A stretch of DNA of 64,000 bases from Mesorhizobium sp. M1E.F.Ca.ET.045.02.1.1 (GTDB lineage Bacteria > Pseudomonadota > Alphaproteobacteria > Rhizobiales > Rhizobiaceae): the NCBI RefSeq assembly GCF_003952485.1, contig NZ_CP034447.1:1488001-1552000 (forward strand), in the 5' to 3' direction. The notes below the pieces were generated by a model, which had not been told where the DNA came from, did not search any database, and saw only the letters and a program-made list of their open reading frames with translations. A program made the position numbers and the translations under genes. Shown piece by piece: positions 1 through 7,573 of the stretch. How positions within the stretch are numbered: the stretch's first letter is position 1; each line of letters opens with the position of its first letter.

Positions 1-44
1 ATGGTGGAGGCGGCGGCAAAGGCAGCCCAGTTTTCGAAGGACAT
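1..44 (-). CDS. LysE/RhtB-type exporter, N-terminal fragment (partial)
   Basis: Only the first 14 codons are inside the window; they read MSFENWAAFAAAST on the minus strand. A good ribosome site (AAGGAG) sits 7 bases before the ATG. The short aromatic and alanine-rich start resembles the opening of LysE/RhtB amino-acid exporters, which begin with a similar amphipathic run before the first membrane helix. This rests on a very short stretch, so the family call is tentative; that a gene starts here is better supported by the start codon and ribosome site. Confidence 0.4.
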   Translation of the reverse strand, partial: MSFENWAAFAAAST

Positions 45-273
45 TTCCTACTCCTTGAGCGCAAAGAACAGGATAAATCCTGGCGTCGGCGCGATTGTAA
101 AGAGGCCGTGGAAAAAATCTTCAGTACCTGTCTGGTGTCTTTCCTGCAGCCGGTAACGGGCCGTTAGGGTTAAGCCTGGCTCCGGCCTCTTCACGCTTTT
201 TCAACCATGACTGACGAAAATGCCCGTCATCCGGCCGGACCGTGCTTCCCGCCGACAGCGTAGGGTTTGGTGT

Positions 274-1038
274 ATGCGCGAGTTGCCGCAAAGTCTGACG
301 CCGCCTTCGAACGGCGACGAAACCGAAATTCTGCTTTCCCGCCGCGCCATGCTTTCCGGCGCAGGCGCCCTGGCGCTGCTCGGCATCGCCGGCTGCAGCA
401 CCACCGACACGCTCGACCTGCCGCAATTGCAGATCGACGACACCACGACCGGCTCGGTGCATCCTATGCGTCCGGCGATCAGCGTCGACAAGAATATCAC
501 CGGCCCGGACGTGATGTATGCTTCCCTCACCGATGGCGGCTTCCAGGTGCCGGCCGTGCCCTGGCAGAAGGTTAAGCCGGAGTTCCGCCGCCAGATCGTC
601 GTCGACAAGACCGGCGAGGCGCCCGGCACCATCGTCGTGCATCTGCAGGAGCGCATGCTCTATCTGGTCCAGCCCGGCGGCGACGCCATCCGCTACGGTG
701 TCGGCATCGGCAAGGACGGCTTCCGCTGGTCGGGCCGCGCCAACATCCAATATGGCCGTGAATGGCCGGTCTGGACGCCGCCGCCGGAAATGATCCAGCG
801 CAAGCCGGAACTGGTGAAGTGGCAGGGTGGCCAGCCCGGCGGCCTCACCAACCCGCTCGGCGCCCGCGCGCTCTACATCTACCAGAACGGCAGGGACACC
901 GGCTATCGCATCCACGGCTCGCCGGAATGGTGGAGCATCGGCCAGGCGATGTCGTCGGGCTGCGTGCGGCTGATCAACCAGGACATCATCGACCTCTACA
1001 GCCGCGTATCGAAGAAAAATCCGGTCGTCGTCGTGTGA
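274..1038 (+). CDS. L,D-transpeptidase (YkuD/ErfK family), lipoprotein-like
   Basis: Predicted periplasmic enzyme that forms 3-3 peptidoglycan cross-links or attaches proteins to peptidoglycan. The C-terminal YkuD domain carries the catalytic pair: His in RIHGSPEWW (about residue 214) and Cys in SSGCVRL (about residue 230). The N-terminus has paired arginines (LSRRAML) followed by a hydrophobic run ending in GIAGC, so Cys41 may be a lipobox cysteine and export may use the Tat or Sec route. The ATG at 274 has AGGG 8 bases upstream; an in-frame ATG at 220 is also possible but adds residues unlike a signal peptide. It is about 254 residues and appears to be transcribed alone. Family assignment is firm; the substrate is unknown. 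Confidence 0.88.
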   Translation: MRELPQSLTPPSNGDETEILLSRRAMLSGAGALALLGIAGCSTTDTLDLPQLQIDDTTTGSVHPMRPAISVDKNITGPDVMYASLTDGGFQVPAVPWQKVKPEFRRQIVVDKTGEAPGTIVVHLQERMLYLVQPGGDAIRYGVGIGKDGFRWSGRANIQYGREWPVWTPPPEMIQRKPELVKWQGGQPGGLTNPLGARALYIYQNGRDTGYRIHGSPEWWSIGQAMSSGCVRLINQDIIDLYSRVSKKNPVVVV

Positions 1039-1046
1039 TCTTTTCC

Positions 1047-1080
1047 GGCGGCCCACGCGGCCGCCAATCTTCTTGTTTTG
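1047..1080 (+). terminator. Rho-independent-like terminator after the L,D-transpeptidase
   Basis: A GGCGGCC/GGCCGCC stem with a 5-base loop (1047-1065) is followed by the T-rich stretch AATCTTCTTGTTTTG, just downstream of the stop at 1038. Confidence 0.5.
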
Positions 1081-1118
1081 TCCCAAAACGGCTGCACACT
1101 TTTGGGCGATACGCATCA
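1081..1118. repeat. Short dispersed repeat (CCCAAAAC...TTTTGGG type), copy 1
   Basis: The core pairs CCCAAAAC with TTTTGGG around GCTGCACAC. A second copy lies inverted at 7150-7199 and shares nearly the whole core, including the flanking GCAT. It is an imperfect palindrome typical of small rhizobial intergenic repeats and sits in the leader of the phosphofructokinase gene. Confidence 0.6.
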
Positions 1119-1190
1119 GTTCTTCCGTTGCGCGATGCCGCAAGACAGGCGAAGGTGCCCTGAAAACCTTCGCCTCGGGAGAGAAAAAAC

Positions 1191-2357
1191 ATGGCCGGAA
1201 CTTTCGTCATCGCGCAGGGCGGCGGCCCGACCGCCGTCATCAACCAGACGGTCGTCGGCGCCACGCTGGAGATCCGCAAGCGTCATCCGGGCGCCAAGGT
1301 GCTGGGCTCGATCCATGGCGTGCGCGGCATCCGCGACGGCAACTATGTCGACCTCTCCGCCATCCCCGAGGACCGGCTGCGGCTGATCGCCGGCACGCCG
1401 AGCGCGGCGCTGGGTTCGACCCGCGACAAGCCCGACGCCGCTTATTGCGAGGTTATTCTAAACGGTTTGAAGAAGGCCGGCGCCGACGCCTTCATCTATA
1501 TCGGCGGCAACGACACGTCGGGCACGCAGCAGATCCTGACCGATGCCGCGGGCGGCACGATGGCCTTCGTGCACGCGCCGAAAACCATCGACAACGACCT
1601 CGAGGAGAACGACCACACGCCGGGCTTCATCTCGGCGGCCGAGTTCGTCGCCGGCGCCTTCCTCTCGGTCGATCTCGATTTCCGCGCGCTGCCCGGCATC
1701 TATGTCGGCATCGTCATGGGCCGGCATGCCGGCTTCCTGACCGCCGCCGCGGCCGCCTGGCAGCTCGACCCCGACAGCGGCCCGCATCTGGTCTACGTGC
1801 CGGAGCGCGCCTTCTCGGCCGAACGCTTCATCGACGATGTCCGCAGGACGCTCGACCGCCACAAGCGCTGCATCGTCGCCGTCTCGGAAGGCGTCAGCAC
1901 CGCCGACGGCAAGGCGCTGGTCGAAAGCCTGGTGCCGCCGGAAAAGCTCGAGCGCGACCAGCATGGCAACGTCAAATTGTCGGGCAGCGATCTACCGGCG
2001 GCGCTCGAAAGGGCCTTGGCCGAGGGCCTGCCGGGCAAGCGGGCGCGGGTCGACGCTCTGGGCTACATGCCGCGCGGCTATGTCGGCACGATCAGCGCCG
2101 TCGACGCGCAAGAAGCCTTCGATGCCGGCGCCTTCGCGGTTGCGGTCGCTGAAGAAGGCGGCGGCTCGGTGGCGCTGCAATATGACGGCGCAAAGACCGT
2201 GCTGAAGAAGGTGCCGCTCAAGGCCGTCGCCGGCAAGACGCGCCACATGCCGGACGATTTCATGAAGCCGGACGTCAACCAGCTTTCGGAGGCTGGCATG
2301 GCCTATCTGAAGCGGCTGGTGCCGGAAAAATACAAGGTCGGGAAGCCCTTCGTCTGA
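1191..2357 (+). CDS. pfp: 6-phosphofructokinase, probably pyrophosphate-dependent
   Basis: Cytoplasmic glycolytic enzyme converting fructose-6-phosphate to the 1,6-bisphosphate; PPi-dependent forms are reversible. The PFK fold is clear: GGGPTAVIN near the start, GGND at residues 105-108, PKTIDND at 130-136 and MGRHAG near 183. Two positions separate PPi from ATP enzymes. The residue after GGD/N is Asp108 rather than Gly, and the residue before TIDND is Lys131 rather than Gly; both point to PPi. The usual Mg-binding Asp of GGD is Asn here. Length is 388 aa. GGGAGAG precedes the ATG. The stop overlaps the next start by one base, so the MBL hydrolase is translationally coupled. Confidence 0.85.
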   Translation: MAGTFVIAQGGGPTAVINQTVVGATLEIRKRHPGAKVLGSIHGVRGIRDGNYVDLSAIPEDRLRLIAGTPSAALGSTRDKPDAAYCEVILNGLKKAGADAFIYIGGNDTSGTQQILTDAAGGTMAFVHAPKTIDNDLEENDHTPGFISAAEFVAGAFLSVDLDFRALPGIYVGIVMGRHAGFLTAAAAAWQLDPDSGPHLVYVPERAFSAERFIDDVRRTLDRHKRCIVAVSEGVSTADGKALVESLVPPEKLERDQHGNVKLSGSDLPAALERALAEGLPGKRARVDALGYMPRGYVGTISAVDAQEAFDAGAFAVAVAEEGGGSVALQYDGAKTVLKKVPLKAVAGKTRHMPDDFMKPDVNQLSEAGMAYLKRLVPEKYKVGKPFV

Positions 2358-3103
2358 TGGGCGACCTTGTGGTGGGCGACTGGTTCGGCAAGGCGATTGT
2401 CGATGCCAGGACGACGATGCTGACCGAGCCGTTCGTGCATGATTTCGTGCGCGCCAACATCTGGCACCTCAAGGGCCGCGACGCCGACCTTTTGGTCGAT
2501 ACCGGCATGGGCATCTGCCCGCTGGCGCCCGAGATCGACACGCCGGCGGGCAAGCCGCTGATCGTCGTCGCCACCCACATCCACCTCGACCATGTCGGCT
2601 CGCTGCACGAATTTCCGTTGCGGATGGGGCCGAAGGTGAGCGCGGCGCGATTCGACGGCATGGATGATGCCGTCACCTACGCTTACATGTTCCACAATCT
2701 CGATGGCGCGGTGTCCAAATTGCCGGCGCCCGGCTGGGAGGCGGCCAATTATCGGATTCCGCCGGCGCCGCTGACCCGCGCGCTCGACGAGGGCGATATC
2801 GTCGATCTCGGCGACCGAAAATTCCGCGTGCTGCATCTGCCTGGACATTCGCCGGATTCGATCGCGCTGTTCGACGAGGCTGACGGCCTGTTCTTCGCCG
2901 GCGACGCCATCTATGACGGCATGCTGATCGACGATTTGCCGGATTCGGACCGTGCCGCCTATTGCCGCACCATGCAGCGTCTGCTCGACCTGCCGATGCG
3001 CATCGGCCATGGCGGCCATGGCCCGAGTTTCAACGGCGCGCGGATGCGTGAGATCGCCTCCGCCTATCTGCGCCGAAGAGAGCGGTTCGTGAGCGCTCTC
3101 TGA
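2357..3103 (+). CDS. MBL-fold metallo-hydrolase
   Basis: A 248-residue metallo-beta-lactamase-fold hydrolase. The metal-binding motif THIHLDH is at residues 73-79, with later ligands in LPGHSPDS and in the FFAGDAIYDG segment. It has no signal peptide, so it is probably cytoplasmic. Its ATG shares one base with the stop of the phosphofructokinase gene (TGATG), so the two are co-translated. The fold covers glyoxalase II-like, lactonase and quorum-quenching enzymes; nothing here fixes the substrate. Coupling to a sugar-phosphate enzyme hints at a role in central metabolism, but that is inference. Confidence 0.8.
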   Translation: MGDLVVGDWFGKAIVDARTTMLTEPFVHDFVRANIWHLKGRDADLLVDTGMGICPLAPEIDTPAGKPLIVVATHIHLDHVGSLHEFPLRMGPKVSAARFDGMDDAVTYAYMFHNLDGAVSKLPAPGWEAANYRIPPAPLTRALDEGDIVDLGDRKFRVLHLPGHSPDSIALFDEADGLFFAGDAIYDGMLIDDLPDSDRAAYCRTMQRLLDLPMRIGHGGHGPSFNGARMREIASAYLRRRERFVSAL

Positions 3104-3291
3104 ATTAAATCTTCGTAAGGTCGCGGCAAAACCCTAATTCGGGCCATTCCACGCCCTAGATGCGTGGCTGTCGATCCGGCCGGCTGCCATGCACGGCGAG
3201 ACAGGCAGTCCCGGCCGTCGACACGCCGACGGGCGCGTGCTTCGAGAACCACCCGCGGCGCCGGATCAACTCTCGCCCGGACAGAACGACC

Positions 3292-4842
3292 ATGTCACCA
3301 TTAAGCATTCTTCGCAGACATCGCGTCGCGGCCCTGCTGGGCGCTGCGCTGATCATCTCTCCCGTCGTGGTTTCCTTTGCGCAGAACTCCGGCACTGCCG
3401 GTCTGAGCAACGTGGTCGCGACGACGCAGACGCCGGTCGCGGGCATCACCGCGCCGAACGGCTCGTTTGCGCCGGTCGTCGCCACCGCCAAGCCGGCTGT
3501 CGTGACCGTGACGACCGTGATGAAAGCACAGCCCGGGACGATGGGCGACGGCTCGCCATTCGACGGCAATTCGCCATTCGACCAATATTTCCAGCAGTTC
3601 TTCGGCGACCAGGGCATACCGATGCCGAAGACCCCGCCGCAACAACAACAGTCACAGCGGCAGGAGGCTTTGGGCTCCGGCTTCATCGTCGGGTCGGACG
3701 GCACCATCGTCACCAACAACCACGTCGTCGACGGCGCCACCTCGATCAAGGTGACGCTCGACGACGGCACCGAACTTCCCGCCAAGCTCGTCGGCCACGA
3801 CGCCAAGAACGATCTGGCGGTGCTCAAGATCAAGGCGAGCAAGCCGCTGCCGACCGTGAAATGGGGCGATTCCGACAGGCTGATGACCGGCGACCAGGTG
3901 CTGGCGATCGGAAATCCGTTCGGCATCGGTACCACCGTCACCGCCGGCATCGTTTCGGCGCGCGGCCGCGACCTGCATAGCGGGCCGTTCGACGATTTCA
4001 TCCAGATCGACGCGCCGATCAACCACGGCAACTCCGGCGGTCCGCTGGTCGACGTCGCCGGCAATGTCGTCGGCATCGACACGGCGATCTATTCGCCCAA
4101 TGGCGGCAGCGTCGGCGTCGGCTTCGCCATCCCATCGAACCAGGCGGAGAAGGTCGTCGCCAAGCTGATGAAAGGCGGCAACATCGAATACGGCTATCTC
4201 GGCGTGCAGATCCAGCCGGTGACGCAGGATGTCGCCAGCGCCATCGGCCTCGACCATCCGGGCGGCGCGCTGGTCGCCGCGGTCACCGACGGCTCGCCCG
4301 CGGCCAAGGCCGGCATCGAGACCGGCGACGTGATCACCGGGTTCGGCGGCCAGGAGATCAAGGATCCGAAGGATCTTTCGCGCGCGGTCGCGGATGTCTC
4401 GCCTGGCGCCAAGGAAACGCTCGACGTCTGGCGCAACGGCAAGGTGATGCAGATATCGGCCGATGTCGGCCGCAACACCGAAGACCAGAAGACCGCGTCG
4501 AATGGAGAAGGCGGCAAGCCATCGGCCGAACAGGGCCTGCGCGTACCGTCGCTCGGCCTTGGCCTGACCGATCTCACGCCCGACATTCGCGAGCAGCTCA
4601 ACCTCGCCGACAACCAGCGCGGCGCCGTGGTCGAGCGTGTCAATCCGGACAAGGCGGCCTCGGCCGCCGGCCTCGAGCCGGGCGATGTCATCGTTGCGGT
4701 CGACCGCACGCCGGTCAAGAGCGCAAGGCAGGCAAACCAGGCGATCGCCGAGGCCGGCAAGTCGGGCAAGAAGTCGGTGCTTTTGCTGGTCGACCGCGGC
4801 GACGCGCAGATCTTCGTCGCCGTGCCCTTCGCCGCCGGCTGA
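3292..4842 (+). CDS. Do/HtrA-family periplasmic serine protease with two PDZ domains
   Basis: Periplasmic protease and chaperone for misfolded envelope proteins. The ATG at 3292 is chosen because it opens a clear Sec signal peptide (basic LRRHR, hydrophobic core, cleavage near VSFAQ); an in-frame ATG at 3160 adds 44 residues without family character. Catalytic triad: His144 in NNHVVDG, Asp174 in NDLAVLK and Ser248 in NHGNSGGPL. A Q-rich linker precedes the protease domain. PDZ1 starts around YGYLGVQIQPV, and PDZ2 forms the C-terminus around GAVVERVNPDKAA. About 516 aa, typical of alphaproteobacterial DegP/DegQ paralogues. A strong palindrome follows the gene. Which paralogue it is cannot be told from the sequence alone. 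Confidence 0.93.
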   Translation: MSPLSILRRHRVAALLGAALIISPVVVSFAQNSGTAGLSNVVATTQTPVAGITAPNGSFAPVVATAKPAVVTVTTVMKAQPGTMGDGSPFDGNSPFDQYFQQFFGDQGIPMPKTPPQQQQSQRQEALGSGFIVGSDGTIVTNNHVVDGATSIKVTLDDGTELPAKLVGHDAKNDLAVLKIKASKPLPTVKWGDSDRLMTGDQVLAIGNPFGIGTTVTAGIVSARGRDLHSGPFDDFIQIDAPINHGNSGGPLVDVAGNVVGIDTAIYSPNGGSVGVGFAIPSNQAEKVVAKLMKGGNIEYGYLGVQIQPVTQDVASAIGLDHPGGALVAAVTDGSPAAKAGIETGDVITGFGGQEIKDPKDLSRAVADVSPGAKETLDVWRNGKVMQISADVGRNTEDQKTASNGEGGKPSAEQGLRVPSLGLGLTDLTPDIREQLNLADNQRGAVVERVNPDKAASAAGLEPGDVIVAVDRTPVKSARQANQAIAEAGKSGKKSVLLLVDRGDAQIFVAVPFAAG

Positions 4843-4855
4843 GAAACTTCAATGG

Positions 4856-4880
4856 AGCCTGCCGGCATTGCCGGCAGGCT
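4856..4880 (+). terminator. GC-rich palindrome downstream of the HtrA-family gene
   Basis: AGCCTGCCGGCA and TGCCGGCAGGCT flank a single T, giving a 12-bp perfect inverted repeat 13 bases after the protease stop codon. It lacks a T-run, so it may act as an mRNA stabiliser as much as a terminator. It lies upstream of the start chosen for the next gene. Confidence 0.5.
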
Positions 4881-4968
4881 TCGGCGACTAGATTTCGGTT
4901 GCCCGCGGGGACGTCTTCGAGAACACTGCCATGCGCCGGCAAGCGGCCTGGTCACAGGAGGCATCTCA

Positions 4969-5580
4969 TTGGTCACCCGCGGCTTCTTTTCCGGACGGCG
5001 TCCTCCTTCCGACACAGACGCGCGCATCCCGCCGGGACAATATCTGGAACAAGGTTTTCCGGTGCTCTCTGCAGGGCCGACGCCGCGCGTGCGCACGGAG
5101 GACTGGTCGTTCACGCTCAAGCACGGGCCAAAGCCGATCAAGAAATGGAGCTGGGCGGAATTCAACGCCCTGCCGCAGAGCAAGATGACTCGCGACATCC
5201 ATTGCGTGACGGCATGGACCAAGTTCAACACGCCCTGGCAGGGCGTGCTGATCGACGACATCCTCGCCGATGCCGGCATCGAGCCGCCCACCGCCTTCAC
5301 GCTGGCGCTCTCCTTCGATGGCTATTCCACCAATGTGCCGGCCAAGGACCTCGTCACCGGCAAGGCGATGGTGGCGCTGCTTTACGACGGCAAGCCGATC
5401 ACCGCCGACCATGGCGGCCCGGCGCGGCTTCTGGTGCCGCATCTCTATTTCTGGAAATCGGCCAAATGGGTAAACGGCCTGCAATTCACCGAGCGCGACG
5501 AGCCCGGCTTCTGGGAGCTACACGGCTATCACATGTATGGCGACCCGTGGCGTGAGCAGCGCTATTCAAGCGATTCGTGA
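4969..5580 (+). CDS. Sulfite oxidase-family molybdopterin oxidoreductase, cytosolic
   Basis: Member of the oxidoreductase molybdopterin-binding (sulfite oxidase/YedY-like) family, about 203 aa. The Cys in RDIHCVTAWTKF is the expected molybdenum ligand, and the DHGGPARLLVP and KWVNGLQF segments are typical of this fold. Start choice: a TTG at 4969 has a perfect AGGAGG 8 bases upstream and gives MVTRGFFSGRRPP, whereas an in-frame ATG at 4852 reads through the terminator palindrome. There is no Tat or Sec signal, so unlike MsrP/YedY it is probably cytoplasmic. It is followed immediately by a flavin reductase gene, suggesting that the pair forms an NAD(P)H-linked system. The substrate is unknown. 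Confidence 0.82.
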   Translation: MVTRGFFSGRRPPSDTDARIPPGQYLEQGFPVLSAGPTPRVRTEDWSFTLKHGPKPIKKWSWAEFNALPQSKMTRDIHCVTAWTKFNTPWQGVLIDDILADAGIEPPTAFTLALSFDGYSTNVPAKDLVTGKAMVALLYDGKPITADHGGPARLLVPHLYFWKSAKWVNGLQFTERDEPGFWELHGYHMYGDPWREQRYSSDS

Positions 5581-5626
5581 GTGGCGATCCGTGAGTGGCG
5601 ATCTATGAGTGGCAATCCATGAGCGC
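5571..5626 (+). repeat. Four 14-bp tandem repeats spanning a stop/start junction
   Basis: Units are CGATTCGTGAGTGG, CGATCCGTGAGTGG, CGATCTATGAGTGG and the diverged CAATCCATGAGCGC. The first unit contains the stop of the molybdoenzyme gene and the last contains the start of the reductase gene. Each unit carries a GTG or ATG, but because 14 is not a multiple of three they fall in different frames. Confidence 0.85.
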
Positions 5627-6371
5627 CGAACCGCAGCCGCAGCCGCAGTCGCCGTGGCAGACGGCCACGATCAGCCGCATCGAAAAGCGCACGCCGCGCG
5701 TCACCAGCTTCTGGTTCCAGCCGTCGCGGCCGTTTACCCATCTGGCGGGGCAGCATGTCGACGTCAGGCTGACGGCGCCGGACGGCTATCAGGCGCGCCG
5801 TTCCTATTCCATCGCCTCGGCACCGGAAGCAGGCGCCGGCATCGAGCTGGCGATCGAGCGGCTCGACGACGGCGAGGTTTCGCCCTTCTTCCACGATGTG
5901 GCGGCGGTCGGCGACGAGATCGAATTGCGCGGACCGCTCGGCGGCCATTTCATCTGGGAGGCGAGCGACGGCGGGCCGGTCCTCCTGGTCGGCGGCGGCT
6001 CCGGCGTGGTGCCGCTGATGGCGATGGTGCGCCACCGCGGCTCGCAAAAATCGGCCGCGCCGATCGCGCTGGTGTTTTCGGCGAGGGTCTGGGACGAGGT
6101 GGTCTTCCGCGACGAATTGATCCGCCTCGACGACCGCCGCGACGGCTTCGATCTTGTGCTGACGCTGACTCGCGAGCAGGCCCGCCGCCCGGCGGACTAT
6201 TCCCGGCGCGTCGACGCAAAGATGATGGCGCAAGCCATGGAGCGGCTGCCAAAGGCGCCGAGGCTCGCCTATGTCTGCGGCTCGAACGCGTTCGTGTCGG
6301 CTGCCGCCGAGGCCCTGATCGATGCCGGCGTTCCGGCAGGAATCATCCGCACCGAGCGCTACGGGGTGTGA
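5619..6371 (+). CDS. FAD/NAD(P)-binding oxidoreductase (ferredoxin reductase type), no FeS domain
   Basis: A roughly 250-residue flavin reductase. The FAD half has RRSYSIAS (RxYS motif); the nucleotide-binding half has LLVGGGSGVVPLM and the C-terminal YVCGSNAFV and RTERYG signatures. There is no CxxxxCxxC ferredoxin domain, so it should pass electrons directly to a partner or a small carrier. The neighbouring molybdoenzyme 38 bases upstream is the obvious partner. The ATG at 5619 is preferred; a GTG at 5595 is in frame inside the same tandem repeats. The ribosome site is poor, which suggests coupling to translation of the upstream gene. Direction of electron flow is not shown by the sequence. 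Confidence 0.82.
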   Translation: MSAEPQPQPQSPWQTATISRIEKRTPRVTSFWFQPSRPFTHLAGQHVDVRLTAPDGYQARRSYSIASAPEAGAGIELAIERLDDGEVSPFFHDVAAVGDEIELRGPLGGHFIWEASDGGPVLLVGGGSGVVPLMAMVRHRGSQKSAAPIALVFSARVWDEVVFRDELIRLDDRRDGFDLVLTLTREQARRPADYSRRVDAKMMAQAMERLPKAPRLAYVCGSNAFVSAAAEALIDAGVPAGIIRTERYGV

Positions 6372-6859
6372 ACGCTCGCCGTCTCTCTGATCGCTCGGGT
6401 TTGCCGCGCCAGGTCGCATCGGACTCCGCTTGCTTTATCCGGCCATCCTGCAACGCCGATTTCTCTCTCCTTGCCGATGTCGGCAATGCTTCCAAAGCGG
6501 GTCCTGATCAGCCTCGCGGTGGTTAACAGTATCGAAAAGTGACTATTAGGAGATTCTAAAATCGAACCGAACGGTTCGTTTCTGTTGACGGTGCGTGCAA
6601 GAGGGGTGAACATTGGTGGTCGGACACACTTGGTGAGCCAAATGAAGAAATAACTTAAGCATCTGAATTGGTTTAAGAAAAATCTGATTGTAGGAACGCT
6701 TTTTGCAATTTCAAGGTGCGGATTCATGGTCCAGCCGGAACAACTTCGTGATTGGAATCCGGCAGCCGGCTTTCCCACATCGGGCCTGTCCGAACGACGC
6801 GATTTCATTCCCAAGACACGCCGCTAGACGGACGGAAGAAAGATACTGGAGTACCAAAA
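6372..6859. other. Intergenic region, AT-rich, no gene recognised
   Basis: These 488 bases have no convincing coding frame on either strand. The part from about 6520 to 6720 is clearly more AT-rich than its surroundings. It holds one good palindrome (6563-6578) and a possible -35 (TTGACG, 6585-6590). It probably contains the promoter and leader of the first DUF680 gene. Confidence 0.6.
6563..6578. promoter_or_regulatory. Candidate operator palindrome CGAACCG-AA-CGGTTCG
   Basis: A perfect 7+2+7 inverted repeat of the size bound by TetR-type dimers, immediately upstream of a TTGACG that could be a -35 element. No TetR-family gene is in the window, so the regulator is unknown. Confidence 0.35.
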
Positions 6860-7066
6860 ATGAAAAAGATTGTTCTCACTGCCGCCGCCGTTCTGGCCAT
6901 TTCCGGCAGCGCCTTCGCCGCGAGCGACAACTACGGTTCCAATGGCGCCAATCAGCCGGCTGCCGCGGTCGACACGTCCTACACGGCTTCGGTCAAGAAG
7001 TCGGAGCCGGCTGCTCAGCAGCCTGTCACCCAGGGCGCTGACCGCAACCTCTTCGGCAACAACTAA
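6860..7066 (+). CDS. DUF680-family small secreted protein, copy 1
   Basis: A 68-residue exported protein of the Mesorhizobium-enriched DUF680 family. It has a clean Sec signal peptide (MKKIVLTAAAVLAISGSAFA) followed by the mature start ASDNYGSNGANQPAAAVD, and ends in DRNLFGNN. The ATG at 6860 is preceded by GGAG at 8 bases and gives the signal peptide directly; a longer in-frame start at 6752 has no such support. The next gene is a paralogue sharing the signal peptide, the SDNYGSNGANQPAAAVDT block and the DRNLFG end, with a divergent middle. Function is unknown; the periplasm or outside is the expected location. Confidence 0.85.
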   Translation: MKKIVLTAAAVLAISGSAFAASDNYGSNGANQPAAAVDTSYTASVKKSEPAAQQPVTQGADRNLFGNN

Positions 7067-7149
7067 CAGCCGAAGCACGGCCATGATCCGGATCTGAGGG
7101 GGTCTGGTCGAGAGCGGATCGGCGGCGGGTTTCGCCCGCCGCCTCCCAA

Positions 7150-7199
7150 TGCATGCCGCCCAAAAGTGCACAGCGGTTTTGGGAAAACGACATGCATGA
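7150..7199. repeat. Short dispersed repeat (CCCAAAAC...TTTTGGG type), copy 2
   Basis: Inverted relative to the copy at 1081-1118. It contains CCCAAAAGTGCACAGCGG followed by TTTTGGG, flanked on both sides by GCATG-type sequence (GCATGC and CATGCATG). It lies between the two DUF680 paralogues. Confidence 0.6.
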
Positions 7200-7224
7200 G
7201 ATTTGGAATTCAGGAGTATCGAAA

Positions 7225-7455
7225 ATGAAGAAGATCATTCTTGCCAGCGCGGCCGTTCTGGCCCTCTCCAGCGCCGCTTTCGCGGCCAGCGACAACTACG
7301 GCTCCAACGGTGCAAACCAGCCGGCGGCCGCAGTCGACACCTCGCGCACCTCGTCGATCGGCTCCGACTCGCCGGTCCGCAAGCAGCTGAACTCGTCGAA
7401 TGACGAGCAGAAGTCGGCCCCGCAGGGCAGCGACCGCAACCTCTTCGGCCGCTAG
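7225..7455 (+). CDS. DUF680-family small secreted protein, copy 2
   Basis: A 76-residue paralogue of the preceding gene. The signal peptide MKKIILASAAVLALSSAAFA and the first mature residues are nearly identical, while the middle (RTSSIGSDSPVRKQLNSSND) differs and is richer in Ser, Asn and charged residues. It ends in DRNLFGR. AGGAG lies 8 bases before the ATG at 7225. The stop codon overlaps the first bases of a dispersed repeat. The conserved ends and variable middle look like a duplicated, diverging secreted micro-protein. No function can be assigned from sequence. Confidence 0.85.
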   Translation: MKKIILASAAVLALSSAAFAASDNYGSNGANQPAAAVDTSRTSSIGSDSPVRKQLNSSNDEQKSAPQGSDRNLFGR

Positions 7456-7513
7456 AGCAATTCCAGGAAAAGTGTGTAACGGTTTTCCGTCCGGAATTGC
7501 GTGAAAACAAAGA
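7454..7513. repeat. Dispersed repeat, AGAGCAATTCCAGGAAAAGTG family
   Basis: An imperfect palindrome pairing GAGCAATTCCAGGAAAAG with the downstream GGTTTTCCGTCCGGAATTGC. Related copies occur at 58136-58189, 60517-60601 and 63034-63095, with degenerate traces near 28640-28700 and 59320-59350. Confidence 0.75.
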
Positions 7514-7558
7514 GATAGAGCGTCTCATCGTTTCCGTGAAACGGTGAGACGCTCTATC
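7514..7558. repeat. Long hairpin, 21-bp stem with 3-base loop
   Basis: The arms 7514-7534 and 7538-7558 (GATAGAGCGTCTCAT... and its complement) pair along 21 positions with one G-T type mismatch around a CGT loop. No T-run follows, so it may be an mRNA 3-prime stabilising structure or part of the adjoining repeat. Confidence 0.7.
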
Positions 7559-7573
7559 AGCCGCGGGCAGTTG

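Noticed and set aside
4852..4968. Extension of the molybdoenzyme gene to an ATG at 4852
   Set aside because: It would translate through the terminator palindrome, gives no family-like residues, and a TTG at 4969 has a perfect ribosome site.
5571..5626. Tandem 14-bp repeats as a CRISPR-like array
   Set aside because: Units are contiguous without spacers and sit across a stop/start junction.
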